From positions 62,001 to 126,000 of the forward strand of contig NZ_KE384115.1 of NCBI RefSeq assembly GCF_000423945.1: a stretch of DNA of 64,000 nt, read 5' to 3'. The position numbers were made by a program, and so were the translations under genes. Each line of letters opens with the position of its first letter. The stretch's first letter is position 1. This document shows positions 1 through 8,329 of this stretch, piece by piece. The DNA comes from Butyrivibrio sp. XPD2002 (GTDB taxonomy: Bacteria; Bacillota; Clostridia; Lachnospirales; Lachnospiraceae). The notes under the pieces are model-generated. The model saw only the letters and a list, made by a program, of their open reading frames with translations, did not search any database and was not told where the DNA came from.

Positions 1-1
1 A

Positions 2-136
2 AGAGATCTCGAGTACTTAACAAAGAACGGATATAAGGCAGACAGAATTATTCCTGTTGATATGTTTCCTTTTACAAGGTCATGTGAAACAGTCGTTCTT
101 TTAACGAGAACGACCGGTAGGAAATTTCGAGTTTAG
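2..136 (+). CDS. RlmD/RumA-family rRNA uracil-C5 methyltransferase, C-terminal end (partial)
   Basis: Open frame running in from the left edge and ending at TAG 134-136. It contains RDLEYL followed by PVDMFPFTRSCETVVLL. This matches the extreme C-terminus of TrmA/RlmD class I SAM methyltransferases (typically R-D-L-x-x-L then V-D-x-F-P-x-T-x-x-x-E-x-V-x-L-L), which make 5-methyluridine in 23S rRNA or tRNA. Only about 44 residues are visible, so the exact target cannot be assigned. A full-length paralogue lies at 60969-62378 and its C-terminus has the same pattern, so the genome carries at least two copies of the family. Confidence 0.7.
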   Translation, partial: RDLEYLTKNGYKADRIIPVDMFPFTRSCETVVLLTRTTGRKFRV

Positions 137-226
137 AGAAGAACGAGCACTGCTGTTTGCACATAAATTGTAGACAAATGGGAGAAAGCATAAACATGAT
201 ATTTTAACTAAGGTAGGAGGTTACAA

Positions 227-1348
227 ATGGAGAATTCTAAGGTTTATTTTACTGATTTCAGAACGGTTCTGGAGCAGAGTCAGGGAGTCAAGCTGCAGAA
301 GTTATGCAGAAAAGCTGGAATAGGAGATATTGATTTTGAAGGAAAGTTTGTAGCCATCAAGATGCACTTTGGTGAGCTTGGAAACTTTTCATACATAAGA
401 CCAAACTATGTAAAGGCAGTGGCAGACCTTATTAAGGAGCTGGGCGGCAAACCGTTCCTTACAGACTGCAACACCTTATATCCCGGAAGCCGCAAGAACG
501 CTGTTGATCACCTCTACAACGCAGAGGTAAATGGCTTTAACAGTGTGACAACAGGCTGCTACGTAATCATAGCAGACGGACTTAAGGGCACGGATGAAGC
601 AACGGTAGAGGTACCAAACGGCGAGTACTGCAAGGAGGCTTACATCGGAAGAGCTCTGTATGATGCTGATGTAATCATTTCCCTTTCGCACTTTAAGGGA
701 CATGAGATGACAGGCTTTGGCGGTGCTATCAAGAACATCGGAATGGGCGGCGGAAGCCGTGCAGGAAAAATGATCCAGCACAATGATGGCAAGCCTATAG
801 TTAATCCCGACCTTTGCAGAAGCTGTAAGCTGTGCGCAAGAGAATGCGGCTCTGATGCCATTTCTTACGAGACAGGTAAGGCAGTGATAAATCAGGATCT
901 TTGTAAGGGCTGTGGCCGTTGTATCGGCGCCTGCGCTTTTGATGCTATCAGCAATCAGAGCGGAACTGCTCTTGAGTCACTTTGCTGCAAGATGGCTGAA
1001 TACACAGCAGCTATCTGCAATGGAAAGCCCTGCTTCCATATAACACTTATCATGGATGTGTCACCTAACTGTGACTGCCACGGAGAGAATGATGCACCTA
1101 TTCTTCCTAATATAGGAATGCTCGCTTCCTTCGATCCGGTTGCTCTCGACCAGGCATGCGCTGATCTTTGCCAGAAGGCTGAGCCTATTCGTAATAGCCA
1201 GCTGGGAGATAACCTTGCTAAGGAGGGCTGGCATCATCACCACGATCATTTCCTTGATTCCAACCCCAACATCAAGTGGAAGGAAACTCTTGAGCATGGC
1301 GAGAAGATCGGACTTGGAACAAGGGAGTATGAGCTTATAAAGCTTTGA
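227..1348 (+). CDS. DUF362 domain protein with two [4Fe-4S] ferredoxin motifs
   Basis: 373-aa protein. Residues 1-185 form a DUF362 domain (FVAIKMHFGE, the LTDCNTLYPGSRK region, and SHFKGHEMTGFGGAIKNIGMG). Two ferredoxin CxxCxxCxxxC motifs follow, with cysteines at 197/200/203/207 and 226/229/232/236, then a DUF362-like tail. The family is common in anaerobes and is thought to be involved in electron transfer or iron-sulfur chemistry; no substrate is established. The ATG at 227 has an AGGAGG box about 8 nt upstream. No signal peptide is seen, so it is probably cytoplasmic. The next gene starts 22 nt after the stop and is likely co-transcribed. A His-rich patch (GWHHHHDH) near residue 330 is a small oddity that could bind metal. 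Confidence 0.85.
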   Translation: MENSKVYFTDFRTVLEQSQGVKLQKLCRKAGIGDIDFEGKFVAIKMHFGELGNFSYIRPNYVKAVADLIKELGGKPFLTDCNTLYPGSRKNAVDHLYNAEVNGFNSVTTGCYVIIADGLKGTDEATVEVPNGEYCKEAYIGRALYDADVIISLSHFKGHEMTGFGGAIKNIGMGGGSRAGKMIQHNDGKPIVNPDLCRSCKLCARECGSDAISYETGKAVINQDLCKGCGRCIGACAFDAISNQSGTALESLCCKMAEYTAAICNGKPCFHITLIMDVSPNCDCHGENDAPILPNIGMLASFDPVALDQACADLCQKAEPIRNSQLGDNLAKEGWHHHHDHFLDSNPNIKWKETLEHGEKIGLGTREYELIKL

Positions 1349-1370
1349 TCCACGGGGGAGGATTAGGATT

Positions 1371-2063
1371 ATGGCTGATATCGTAGAAGAGATAAGGGAG
1401 GAGCTTTTTAAGCTTCAGGATGAAAAATATCGCGATTTTCAGGTAAAGCTGATTCCCGGGAAGGACACCGATACAATGATCGGTGTCCGGACTCCGGATT
1501 TAAGAAAATACGCAAAGACTCTTGGAAAGAACGACAAAATTGAAGATTTTTTAAATAACCTTCCTCATAAATATTTTGATGAGGATCAGCTTCATGCCTT
1601 CATAATTTCTGAAATGAAGGACTACGGAAAATGCATGGAGGAAACAGAGAAGTTCCTTCCTTACGTAGATAACTGGGCAACCTGCGATCAGATGTCGCCC
1701 AAAATTTTCAAAAAACATAAAACAGAATTACTTGAAGCAATAACGGAATGGATAAAGTCGGATAAGACCTATACAATAAGGTTCTCAATCGGAATGCTCA
1801 TGCAGCATTTTATGGATGAGGACTTTGACGTAGCCTATCCCGAGATGGTAGCTAGTGTAAGGAGCGAGGAATACTATGTGAACATGATGATCGCATGGTA
1901 TTTTGCGACGGCTCTTGCTAAGCAGTACGAGACCATACTTCCGTTTATTGAGGGAAAGAAGCTTGATACCTGGACTCACAATAAGGCGATCCAGAAATCT
2001 GTTGAAAGCTACAGGATTACTCCGGAGCAGAAGGACTATCTTAGAAGCCTTAAAATCAGGTAA
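1371..2063 (+). CDS. DNA alkylation repair protein (AlkD-like, HEAT-repeat)
   Basis: 230-aa protein with the look of the DNA_alkylation/AlkC-AlkD family: the VRTPDLRKYAK motif near residues 39-50, helical HEAT-like repeats, DNWATCDQMSPKIF around residue 100, and WYFATALAKQYE plus WTHNKAIQKSVESYRI near the C-terminus. These proteins bind alkylated DNA and excise N3- or N7-alkylpurines without base flipping. Length is normal for the family (about 220-240 aa). The ATG at 1371 follows a GGGGGAGGATTAGG purine tract. It probably shares a transcript with the DUF362 gene just upstream. Specific substrate not determinable here. Confidence 0.85.
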   Translation: MADIVEEIREELFKLQDEKYRDFQVKLIPGKDTDTMIGVRTPDLRKYAKTLGKNDKIEDFLNNLPHKYFDEDQLHAFIISEMKDYGKCMEETEKFLPYVDNWATCDQMSPKIFKKHKTELLEAITEWIKSDKTYTIRFSIGMLMQHFMDEDFDVAYPEMVASVRSEEYYVNMMIAWYFATALAKQYETILPFIEGKKLDTWTHNKAIQKSVESYRITPEQKDYLRSLKIR

Positions 2064-2097
2064 AAAGCAGTTTCAGATATATTTTTAAAATAATATC

Positions 2098-2126
2098 TTG
2101 ACATATTGCATTGTACGCAATATAAT
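2098..2126 (+). promoter_or_regulatory. Consensus sigma-A promoter of the glutathione peroxidase gene
   Basis: TTGACA at 2098-2103, a 17-nt spacer, and TATAAT at 2121-2126: both hexamers match the sigma-A consensus perfectly with ideal spacing. It lies about 70 nt before the start codon at 2195. Confidence 0.9.
2103..2123. promoter_or_regulatory. 21-bp palindromic operator inside the gpx promoter
   Basis: ATATTGC (2103-2109), a 7-nt centre ATTGTAC, and GCAATAT (2117-2123) form a perfect inverted repeat filling the spacer between -35 and -10. A protein bound here would exclude RNA polymerase. The TTGC...GCAA shape resembles operators of MarR/OhrR-type redox repressors, which would suit a peroxidase. 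That regulator class is inference; no such regulator gene is adjacent. Confidence 0.6.
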
Positions 2127-2194
2127 CAAGATAAATCAATTGCCTATGACACGTAAACAAAATCATTTTTATAAAATATATTTGGAGGTCTACA

Positions 2195-2737
2195 ATGGGA
2201 TTTTATGATTATTCTGTAACTACTGCCAATGGCGAAGAGTTCTCAATGGAGAATTACAAGGGCAAGGTTGTACTCGTGGTCAACACAGCAACAGGCTGCG
2301 GTTTTACACCTCACTACAAGGATATCGAGGCTATGTATGAGAAGTTCCACGATCAGGGCTTTGAGGTTCTTGATATTCCTTGCAACCAGTTCGCAGGCCA
2401 GACACCCGGAACTGACGATGAGATCCACGAGTTTTGCCAGCTTCATTACAATACAAAGTTTCCCCAGATGAAGAAGTCTGATGTCAACGGCGAAGATCAG
2501 CTTCCGCTCTTTAAATATTTAAAGGAGCAGAAAGGCTTCGAGGGCTTTGGTAAAGGACCTTCAGCCCTTGCAATGGGAGTTATGCTTAAGAAAATTGACA
2601 AGGATTACAAGAACAATCCTGATATCAAGTGGAATTTCACCAAGTTTGTCGTAGACAGAAACGGTGAAGTAGTAGCAAGATTCGAGCCCACCGAGAAGAT
2701 GGAGAATGTTGCTGCGTGTGTTGAAAAGCTTATGTAA
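2195..2737 (+). CDS. Glutathione peroxidase family (thiol peroxidase, Cys type)
   Basis: 180-aa GPx-family protein. The peroxidatic residue is Cys35 in NTATGCGFTPHY (cysteine rather than selenocysteine). The partner residues are present: Gln69 in CNQFAGQ, and Trp146/Asn147 in WNFTKF. Such bacterial enzymes reduce hydroperoxides in the cytoplasm, usually with thioredoxin rather than glutathione. Length and motif order are normal. The ATG at 2195 has GGAGG about 9 nt upstream. The gene is monocistronic: its own consensus promoter with an embedded palindrome precedes it and a hairpin follows, which fits oxidative-stress control. Confidence 0.93.
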   Translation: MGFYDYSVTTANGEEFSMENYKGKVVLVVNTATGCGFTPHYKDIEAMYEKFHDQGFEVLDIPCNQFAGQTPGTDDEIHEFCQLHYNTKFPQMKKSDVNGEDQLPLFKYLKEQKGFEGFGKGPSALAMGVMLKKIDKDYKNNPDIKWNFTKFVVDRNGEVVARFEPTEKMENVAACVEKLM

Positions 2738-2765
2738 ATTTTTTAGTTTCATATTCCCTCTTTTT

Positions 2766-2800
2766 AGAGAAACAGTAGCATTATGCCGCTGTTTCTCTTT
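2766..2800 (+). terminator. Stem-loop after glutathione peroxidase gene
   Basis: Ten-bp perfect stem AGAGAAACAG (2766-2775) / CTGTTTCTCT (2789-2798) with a 13-nt loop, 29 nt past the stop. The T tract after the stem is short (CTCTTT), so termination efficiency is uncertain. Confidence 0.6.
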
Positions 2801-2840
2801 AGTGGTTTATGGAAGATGAAAAGTTTTAGGGAGATATCTT

Positions 2841-4025
2841 ATGAAGTACAGGAAAAACAGGCAGGGCGGTGACATATCAATTCTGGGCTACGGATGTATG
2901 CGCTTTACAAAGACAGCTACCGGCGCAGTAGATATTGCCAAAGCCGAGAAGGAAATGATGAAGGCTTATGAGCTGGGAGTAAATTACTACGATACGGCCT
3001 ACATCTATCCCGGAAGTGAAGCAGCAGTCGGAGAAATCCTTGAGAAAAATAATATCCGTGACAAAATCCAGATTGCCACAAAGCTTCCCCAATATCTCAT
3101 TGCAAGCAGAGCTGCCATAGATAAATATTTTGCTGAGCAGCTATCAAGGCTCCGCACCAATTATATCGACTATTATCTGATGCACATGCTTACAGATATA
3201 GAGGCCTGGAACAAGCTTAAGAAGCTGGGAATCGAGGAATGGATAAAGGAAAAGAAGGCATCCGGTGAGATAAAGCATATCGGTTTCTCTTTTCATGGAA
3301 ATACCGAGATTTTCATTGAGATACTAAATGCCTACGACTGGGATTTCTGTCAGATACAGTACAACTATCTCGACGAGGTGTCACAGGCTGGAAGGAAAGG
3401 CCTTGAGGCAGCAGGAGAAAAGGGTATTCCCGTAATCATCATGGAGCCTCTTAGAGGTGGAAAGCTGGTGGATCAGCTCCCTGAAAAAGCAAAGAAGCTT
3501 ATCGCAGAGGATGAAAAGAAAAGAACAGCTCCTGAACTTGCTTTCAGGTGGCTGTGGGATCAGCCCCAGGTAACCTGCGTCCTTTCCGGAATGAATTCAG
3601 TAGAGATGGTGGAGGAAAACTGCCGAGTTGCATCAGAGGCAGAGGTAGGAGAGTTCACAGAAAAGGACTTTCAGCTTATAGAAGGCATAAAAAACAGCAT
3701 AAATGAGTATTTGAAGGTGGGCTGCACCGGCTGTGGATACTGCATGCCCTGCCCGAGAGGTGTTGATATTCCAAGTATCTTCAGGTGCTACAATGCAATG
3801 TACATGGATGATAAGAAATCAGGTAGAGAAGAGTACCTTAGAGTTGTTGGCCTGAGGAAGGACACAGGACTTCCATCCCAGTGCGTAGCCTGCGGAAAAT
3901 GCGAGAGCCATTGCCCTCAGCACATTCATATCATAGAGGAGCTGAAAAAGGCTGACAGGGAACTGCGACCTCTTCCATTTAAGATAATTATTGCATTTGC
4001 CAGAAAATTTCTCTACAGAAAATGA
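2841..4025 (+). CDS. Aldo/keto reductase fused to a C-terminal 4Fe-4S ferredoxin domain
   Basis: 394-aa two-domain oxidoreductase (COG1453-like). The N-terminal TIM barrel of the aldo/keto reductase family shows the catalytic tetrad region: Asp51 and nearby Tyr in YYDTAYIY, Lys81 in IATKLP, and His115 in YYLMHM. From about residue 290 the tail carries CTGCGYCMPCPRGVDIP and then CVACGKCESHCPQHI, two 4Fe-4S-type cysteine clusters. Proteins of this design are widespread in anaerobes and probably couple NAD(P)H-dependent carbonyl reduction to ferredoxin-like electron flow; the substrate is unknown. The ATG at 2841 follows AGGGAGATATCTT. Its terminator is at 4081-4118. Confidence 0.9.
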   Translation: MKYRKNRQGGDISILGYGCMRFTKTATGAVDIAKAEKEMMKAYELGVNYYDTAYIYPGSEAAVGEILEKNNIRDKIQIATKLPQYLIASRAAIDKYFAEQLSRLRTNYIDYYLMHMLTDIEAWNKLKKLGIEEWIKEKKASGEIKHIGFSFHGNTEIFIEILNAYDWDFCQIQYNYLDEVSQAGRKGLEAAGEKGIPVIIMEPLRGGKLVDQLPEKAKKLIAEDEKKRTAPELAFRWLWDQPQVTCVLSGMNSVEMVEENCRVASEAEVGEFTEKDFQLIEGIKNSINEYLKVGCTGCGYCMPCPRGVDIPSIFRCYNAMYMDDKKSGREEYLRVVGLRKDTGLPSQCVACGKCESHCPQHIHIIEELKKADRELRPLPFKIIIAFARKFLYRK

Positions 4026-4080
4026 TTATTGATTTTTTATTACAAGTTAATATTTTTATATAACGACATGGGATAGAATT

Positions 4081-4118
4081 AAGGCATAGTGGAAAAGTAT
4101 ACTATGCCTTATTTTTAT
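4081..4118 (+). terminator. Intrinsic terminator after the aldo/keto reductase gene
   Basis: Perfect 10-bp stem AAGGCATAGT (4081-4090) / ACTATGCCTT (4101-4110) with a 10-nt loop, followed by ATTTTTAT. It separates the reductase from the c-di-GMP gene starting at 4151. Confidence 0.85.
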
Positions 4119-4150
4119 GCAAAAATTCAGAGAATGCGCGAGGGGAACCT

Positions 4151-5899
4151 ATGCCAAACCAAGTGAAGAAAACTGGCCCCAAAAAAGCAAAGTATGAAAT
4201 TGGAAGTATTCCAAAGGGTATTCCCGGTGGATTTTTTATATATTGTGCAGACGGCGATGGTGAGATAGTTTTTGCTGATGAAAACATTGTTAAATTGTAC
4301 GAATGTGACTCCTTTGAGGACTTCAGAAAGTTTACAGGCAATTCCTTTAAGGGAATGGTCTATCCTGAGGACTACAGTGCAATAGATGGCGAGATCAGCA
4401 AACAGACAGTATTTGGTGCCATGCGCCACGATTATGTGCGCTATCGTATAAAAACAAAGAAGGATAATATCAGATATGTGGAGGACTTCGGACACCTTGT
4501 TCACGGTGAGAACGGGGTCAGCTATTACTATGTCTATATAGTGGATATAGATCAGAATGAATTCTACAATCAGAATAAGAACAGCTATGCCGAGTCTCAG
4601 ATCCTTGAGATGAACCAGGAGACCGATACTCTTACGGGGATGTGGAATCAGGCGCATTTTTACAGGGTTGTTCAGGAAAAAATGGCGGATCCTGACATAA
4701 GAGCCCAGGGAATAACTGTCATTTATTTTGATCTTAATCATTTCAAGCTTTTTAATGAAAAATATGGTTTCCAGAAGGGTGACGAGCTTTTGTATGAAAT
4801 TGCAAGGAGGCTCTGGCATTCCTTCTTAGAGCGCATGGTTGCAAGATTTTCAGAGGATCATTTTGTAGTATGCACTCTCACTAGGGATGTGGAGCCGATA
4901 GTCCTTAAGATCCACGAGGACATCGCAAAGCTTGTACCCGGTGCAAAGCTTGAGATAAAGGCCGGAATCTACAGAGTGGAAGAGGACTGCAACGATATAG
5001 GGCTTGCCTGCGACCACGCAAGACTTGCCTGCAAGAGCATTAAGACCAGATATGATACGCCTTACATTTTCTATAATGAGGCCATTCATTCAAAGCTCCA
5101 GATGCAGCAGTTCGTTCTTGATAATATAGATGACGCGGTCGAGCATGAAAATATCAAGGTTTTCTACCAGCCGGTAGTTCGCACAAGAACCGGTGAAATA
5201 TGCGGCTATGAGGCCCTTGCAAGATGGAAGGACCCTGAAAAGGGGCTTATTTCTCCTGCAAGCTTTATTGATATCCTGGAGGAGCACAGACAGATTCACA
5301 AGCTTGATCTTTTTGTGCTGAAGAAGGTGTGCGAGGACTATGCAATGCTCCGTGACAGGGGAGAGATGCTGGTTCCCGTTTCAATCAACCTTTCCAGACT
5401 TGATTTTAACCTGTGCAATGTAATTGATGAGGTTGAAAAATGCAGGAAAGCCGTCGACATGCCTGTAAACATGATAGACATCGAGATTACAGAGAGTGCG
5501 CTGACAGATGATGATGCCCTTATAAAAAGGGAGATAGATCAGTTCAGAGAGCTTGGCTATCAGGTATGGATCGATGATTTCGGAACAGGATATTCTTCTC
5601 TTACAAATATACTTAATTATAAATTCGATACATTAAAGATCGATCTGGCCTTCCTTCGTCAGTACGACAAGAATCCCAGATCAGGAGCTGTGCTTGGATT
5701 TATCGTTCAGGCTGCCCATACTATGGGCCATGTGACGCTGACAGAGGGCGTTGAGACCGAGGAGCACTTCGAATTTTTAAAGACCATCGGCTGTGATAAG
5801 GCACAGGGATATCACTTCGGAAAACCGCAGCCCATGGAGGAGAGCCGAAAGTTTACGTCCTTTAGCGGAATGACCTGGGAAAAATATCAGCCTGAATAA
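4151..5899 (+). CDS. PAS-GGDEF-EAL protein, probable c-di-GMP phosphodiesterase
   Basis: 582-aa cytoplasmic protein with three modules: a PAS-like sensor (about residues 20-140, GGFFIYCADGDGEIVFADENIVKLY), a GGDEF domain (about 155-300) and an EAL domain (about 325-575). The GGDEF signature is degenerate (RFSEDHF), so cyclase activity is unlikely. The EAL domain has the expected catalytic motifs: YEALARW, INLSRLDF, DIEITES, DDFGTGYSSL, KIDLAFL, TEGVETEEH and AQGYHFGKP. The prediction is a c-di-GMP hydrolase whose dead GGDEF may bind GTP allosterically. No membrane segment is seen. The ATG at 4151 is preceded by GAGGGGA. Compare the opposite arrangement (intact GGDEF, eroded EAL) at 21444-23783. 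Confidence 0.9.
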   Translation: MPNQVKKTGPKKAKYEIGSIPKGIPGGFFIYCADGDGEIVFADENIVKLYECDSFEDFRKFTGNSFKGMVYPEDYSAIDGEISKQTVFGAMRHDYVRYRIKTKKDNIRYVEDFGHLVHGENGVSYYYVYIVDIDQNEFYNQNKNSYAESQILEMNQETDTLTGMWNQAHFYRVVQEKMADPDIRAQGITVIYFDLNHFKLFNEKYGFQKGDELLYEIARRLWHSFLERMVARFSEDHFVVCTLTRDVEPIVLKIHEDIAKLVPGAKLEIKAGIYRVEEDCNDIGLACDHARLACKSIKTRYDTPYIFYNEAIHSKLQMQQFVLDNIDDAVEHENIKVFYQPVVRTRTGEICGYEALARWKDPEKGLISPASFIDILEEHRQIHKLDLFVLKKVCEDYAMLRDRGEMLVPVSINLSRLDFNLCNVIDEVEKCRKAVDMPVNMIDIEITESALTDDDALIKREIDQFRELGYQVWIDDFGTGYSSLTNILNYKFDTLKIDLAFLRQYDKNPRSGAVLGFIVQAAHTMGHVTLTEGVETEEHFEFLKTIGCDKAQGYHFGKPQPMEESRKFTSFSGMTWEKYQPE

Positions 5900-5980
5900 T
5901 TACTTTATTTTTATTCAAAATATGGTAAACTACTAACAATTGTGTTAAACGGAATATTGCTGTAAGAGGAGGATGAAAAA

Positions 5981-6586
5981 ATGTACGTTACATGTTTGGA
6001 CCTGGAAGGTGTGCTTGTTCCCGAGATCTGGATCGCTTTTGCTGAGGCAACAGGAATCCCGGAGCTTAAGAGAACAACAAGAGATGAGCCTGATTATGAC
6101 AAGCTCATGAGGTTCAGAATTGATATCCTTAAGGAGCACGGCCTTGGTCTTAAGGAGATTCAGGACACTATTGCTACTATCGATCCCCTGCCGGGCGCTA
6201 AGGAGTTCCTTGATGAGCTTCGTTCTATCACACAGGTTCTCATTCTGAGTGATACATTTACCCAGTTTGCTACACCTCTTATGAAGAAGCTTGGCTGGCC
6301 TACAATTTTCTGTAACAGCCTTGAGGTTGCAGATAATGGCGAGATCACAGGCTTTAAGATGCGCTGTGACAAGGGTAAGCTCACAACAGTAAAGGCTCTT
6401 CAGAGCATTGGCTTTGATACCATCGCCAGCGGCGACAGCTTTAACGACCTTGGTATGATCGAGGCAAGTAAGGCAGGCTTCCTGTTCAGAACAACTGATC
6501 AGATAAAGAAGGATTATCCTCAGTTCCCTGCATTTGAGAGCTATGATGAGCTTCTTGGTGCTATTAAGGAGCAGCTTAAAAAGTAA
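5981..6586 (+). CDS. thrH: Bifunctional phosphoserine phosphatase / homoserine phosphotransferase (ThrH-like)
   Basis: 201-aa HAD-superfamily protein matching ThrH almost end to end. Motif I is CLDLEGVLVPE (residues 5-15, nucleophile Asp7), motif II is ILSDTFTQF, and motif III/IV is the Lys-containing segment with GDSFNDLGMIEAS. ThrH transfers phosphate from phosphoserine to homoserine or hydrolyses it, linking serine and threonine synthesis. Family length (about 200 aa) matches. An SD of GAGGAGG lies about 9 nt before the ATG at 5981. truA follows after 24 nt, so the two may be co-transcribed. Confidence 0.9.
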   Translation: MYVTCLDLEGVLVPEIWIAFAEATGIPELKRTTRDEPDYDKLMRFRIDILKEHGLGLKEIQDTIATIDPLPGAKEFLDELRSITQVLILSDTFTQFATPLMKKLGWPTIFCNSLEVADNGEITGFKMRCDKGKLTTVKALQSIGFDTIASGDSFNDLGMIEASKAGFLFRTTDQIKKDYPQFPAFESYDELLGAIKEQLKK

Positions 6587-6610
6587 TAAAAATCTTTCAG
6601 GAGATTATTG

Positions 6611-7363
6611 ATGAAACGGAATTACAAATTTACTCTCAGTTATGACGGAACCAGATTCTATGGATGGGAGAGACAGCCAAATAAGGATATGACCATTCAG
6701 GGTAAGCTGGAGTCGGTTCTCACAAGAATGGTGGGACTCCCTGAGGGCGAATCCGTACAGGTCATAGGTGCCGGCAGAACTGATGCCGGAGTTCATGCAA
6801 GAGCAATGACTGCCAACGCCATGCTGAATACAGACATGACTGAGGAGGAGATTCAGACCTACATGAACACCTATCTTCCCGAGGACATAAGTATAAATGA
6901 TGTGAGAGCCTGCTCAGACAGATTCCACAGCAGATACAACGCCCTTGGCAAGACCTACAGATATACCTGCTATTATGGCAATACAAAGCCTGTTTTCGAC
7001 AGGAAATATGTTACGGTTCTGGATCAGAAGCCTGATGCGGAGCTTATGAGAAAGGGTGCCGAGTATATAATCGGAACCCACGATTTTAAGAGCTTTTGCG
7101 GAAATACCAGGATGAAAAAGTCCACCGTTCGCTGTGTGGACAACATCAAAATAGAGGAGAGCGGCCCCCAGATTAGGCTGTATTTCCACGGAAACGGCTT
7201 TTTGCAGAACATGGTAAGGATAATGACCGGAACTCTTCTTGAGGTTGGCTATGGCAACATAAAACCGGAGGAGATCGGAACCATAATAGAAGCCTGTGAC
7301 AGACAAAAAGCAGGCCCCACGGCACCGCCGCAAGGCCTTTGTCTCATGAAGGTTGATTACTAA
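6611..7363 (+). CDS. truA: tRNA pseudouridine(38-40) synthase TruA
   Basis: 250-aa TruA. It has the catalytic motif GAGRTDAGVHA with Asp58, YDGTRFYGWERQ near the start, RYNALGKTYRY, GTHDFKSFCG and FLQNMVRIMTGTLLEVG. The enzyme isomerises uridines 38-40 in the anticodon arm of many tRNAs. A TTG three bases earlier is in frame, but the ATG at 6611 is better placed relative to CAGGAG (6599-6604). The gene ends before a strong terminator at 7376-7405. Confidence 0.95.
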   Translation: MKRNYKFTLSYDGTRFYGWERQPNKDMTIQGKLESVLTRMVGLPEGESVQVIGAGRTDAGVHARAMTANAMLNTDMTEEEIQTYMNTYLPEDISINDVRACSDRFHSRYNALGKTYRYTCYYGNTKPVFDRKYVTVLDQKPDAELMRKGAEYIIGTHDFKSFCGNTRMKKSTVRCVDNIKIEESGPQIRLYFHGNGFLQNMVRIMTGTLLEVGYGNIKPEEIGTIIEACDRQKAGPTAPPQGLCLMKVDY

Positions 7364-7375
7364 AATACAGTCTGA

Positions 7376-7405
7376 ACAGAGCAGCTCGTCGCTGCTCTGT
7401 TTTTC
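7376..7405 (+). terminator. truA: Intrinsic terminator after truA
   Basis: Perfect stem ACAGAGCAGC (7376-7385) / GCTGCTCTGT (7391-7400), 5-nt loop TCGTC, followed by TTTTCT. It acts in the plus direction; on the minus strand no T run follows. Confidence 0.9.
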
Positions 7406-7416
7406 TATGTCGGTTA

Positions 7417-8064
7417 TTATAAATCATCTGCTACTGAGTAAGTAACGAGGTAGTCATCATATTCAGGAAGGAGCATACCGATTTCCTGAGTGTTTGAGCT
7501 GCCGCTTCTTAAGGAGTAGCCATAATCTCCGATATTTACTGTATCAAAAGCAACTGCTTCGCCGTTCTTAAAGAAGATGCTTCTTACGTTGATGCAGCCA
7601 ACATCCTCAGAGGAATAGTTCGTTCCTGTTACTGCGAGGGCGCTGTCTATGCCTGCTTCAACATCAAAGCCTACTGCATCATATCTGCAGTTATCTGTTT
7701 CTTCCACGGTTATCTCGTAGGAGAATTTTGTTGCTTCTTCGATATCACTGTTTTTAAACTGGCCGTAAAGCATGAAGGACTGACCCTTTTTAACGGCAGA
7801 AGCACCGTCAGTTACGGATTTTACGGGATTACCGTTTGCCTTAAGGGCGTAAAACTTCGCAATTACAGACAGATCCTTGCCTGAAACGTTCTTAGCTACA
7901 ACTACATATCTGGTATGAATCCCGTCGATATCGGAAATGAGGTATTCACCCTCGATCTTAATACCATCTGCAGTTTGATTTGCGGCGTATGAAATTATTG
8001 CTGAACTTGTGAACATGCTGATAATAACAGCGATTGCAATGATTAGACTGTAGATTCTCCTCAT
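7417..8064 (-). CDS. Secreted protein of unknown function
   Basis: 215-aa protein starting at the ATG complementary to 8062-8064, chosen because CAGGAGGTG lies about 6 nt upstream; a longer in-frame ATG 16 codons earlier lacks an SD. The N-terminus is a classic signal peptide: MRR, a long hydrophobic core, then SYAANQ as a likely signal peptidase I site. The mature part contains GIKIEGEYLISDIDGIHTRYVVVAKNVSGKDLSVIAKFYALKANG, a beta-rich segment like FxLYD-type extracellular domains that compare transmitted signals. No catalytic motif is recognised. It is monocistronic and convergent with truA. Confidence 0.65.
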   Translation of the reverse strand: MRRIYSLIIAIAVIISMFTSSAIISYAANQTADGIKIEGEYLISDIDGIHTRYVVVAKNVSGKDLSVIAKFYALKANGNPVKSVTDGASAVKKGQSFMLYGQFKNSDIEEATKFSYEITVEETDNCRYDAVGFDVEAGIDSALAVTGTNYSSEDVGCINVRSIFFKNGEAVAFDTVNIGDYGYSLRSGSSNTQEIGMLLPEYDDYLVTYSVADDL

Positions 8065-8250
8065 ACCGGACACCTCCTGTTGCTTTGGTGTATTTAGAAT
8101 ATCAGACGACAATAAATATATCGTAAAGCAAATCTAAAAAATCTATATACTGGAGGGTTTTTGGCCTCCAAAATTTTTTGGAATATTTTGGTACATTTTA
8201 AGTATTGACAGTACGAAACTATTTTTTTGCTTTTTGTAGTTCTTAATATA

Positions 8251-8298
8251 TGCTATAATCTAGTTTGGCTATGTGGATAGCCAGGTGTCTTTTTAGAC
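8251..8298 (+). promoter_or_regulatory. Extended -10 promoter and 5' hairpins of the deacetylase gene
   Basis: TGC-TATAAT at 8251-8259 is an extended -10 element with only a weak -35 upstream. The expected start falls at about 8266, exactly where a hairpin GGCTAT-GTGG-ATAGCC (8267-8282) begins. A second small hairpin TGTCT/AGACA lies at 8285-8298. A stem at the very 5' end of an mRNA often stabilises it against decay. Confidence 0.55.
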
Positions 8299-8329
8299 AT
8301 AACAGCAAGTTGGAAATGTGGTAATTTAT

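Noticed and set aside
4127..4819. 230-aa minus-strand frame opposite the PAS-GGDEF-EAL gene
   Set aside because: Antisense to a clearly conserved coding region, no SD and no family resemblance.
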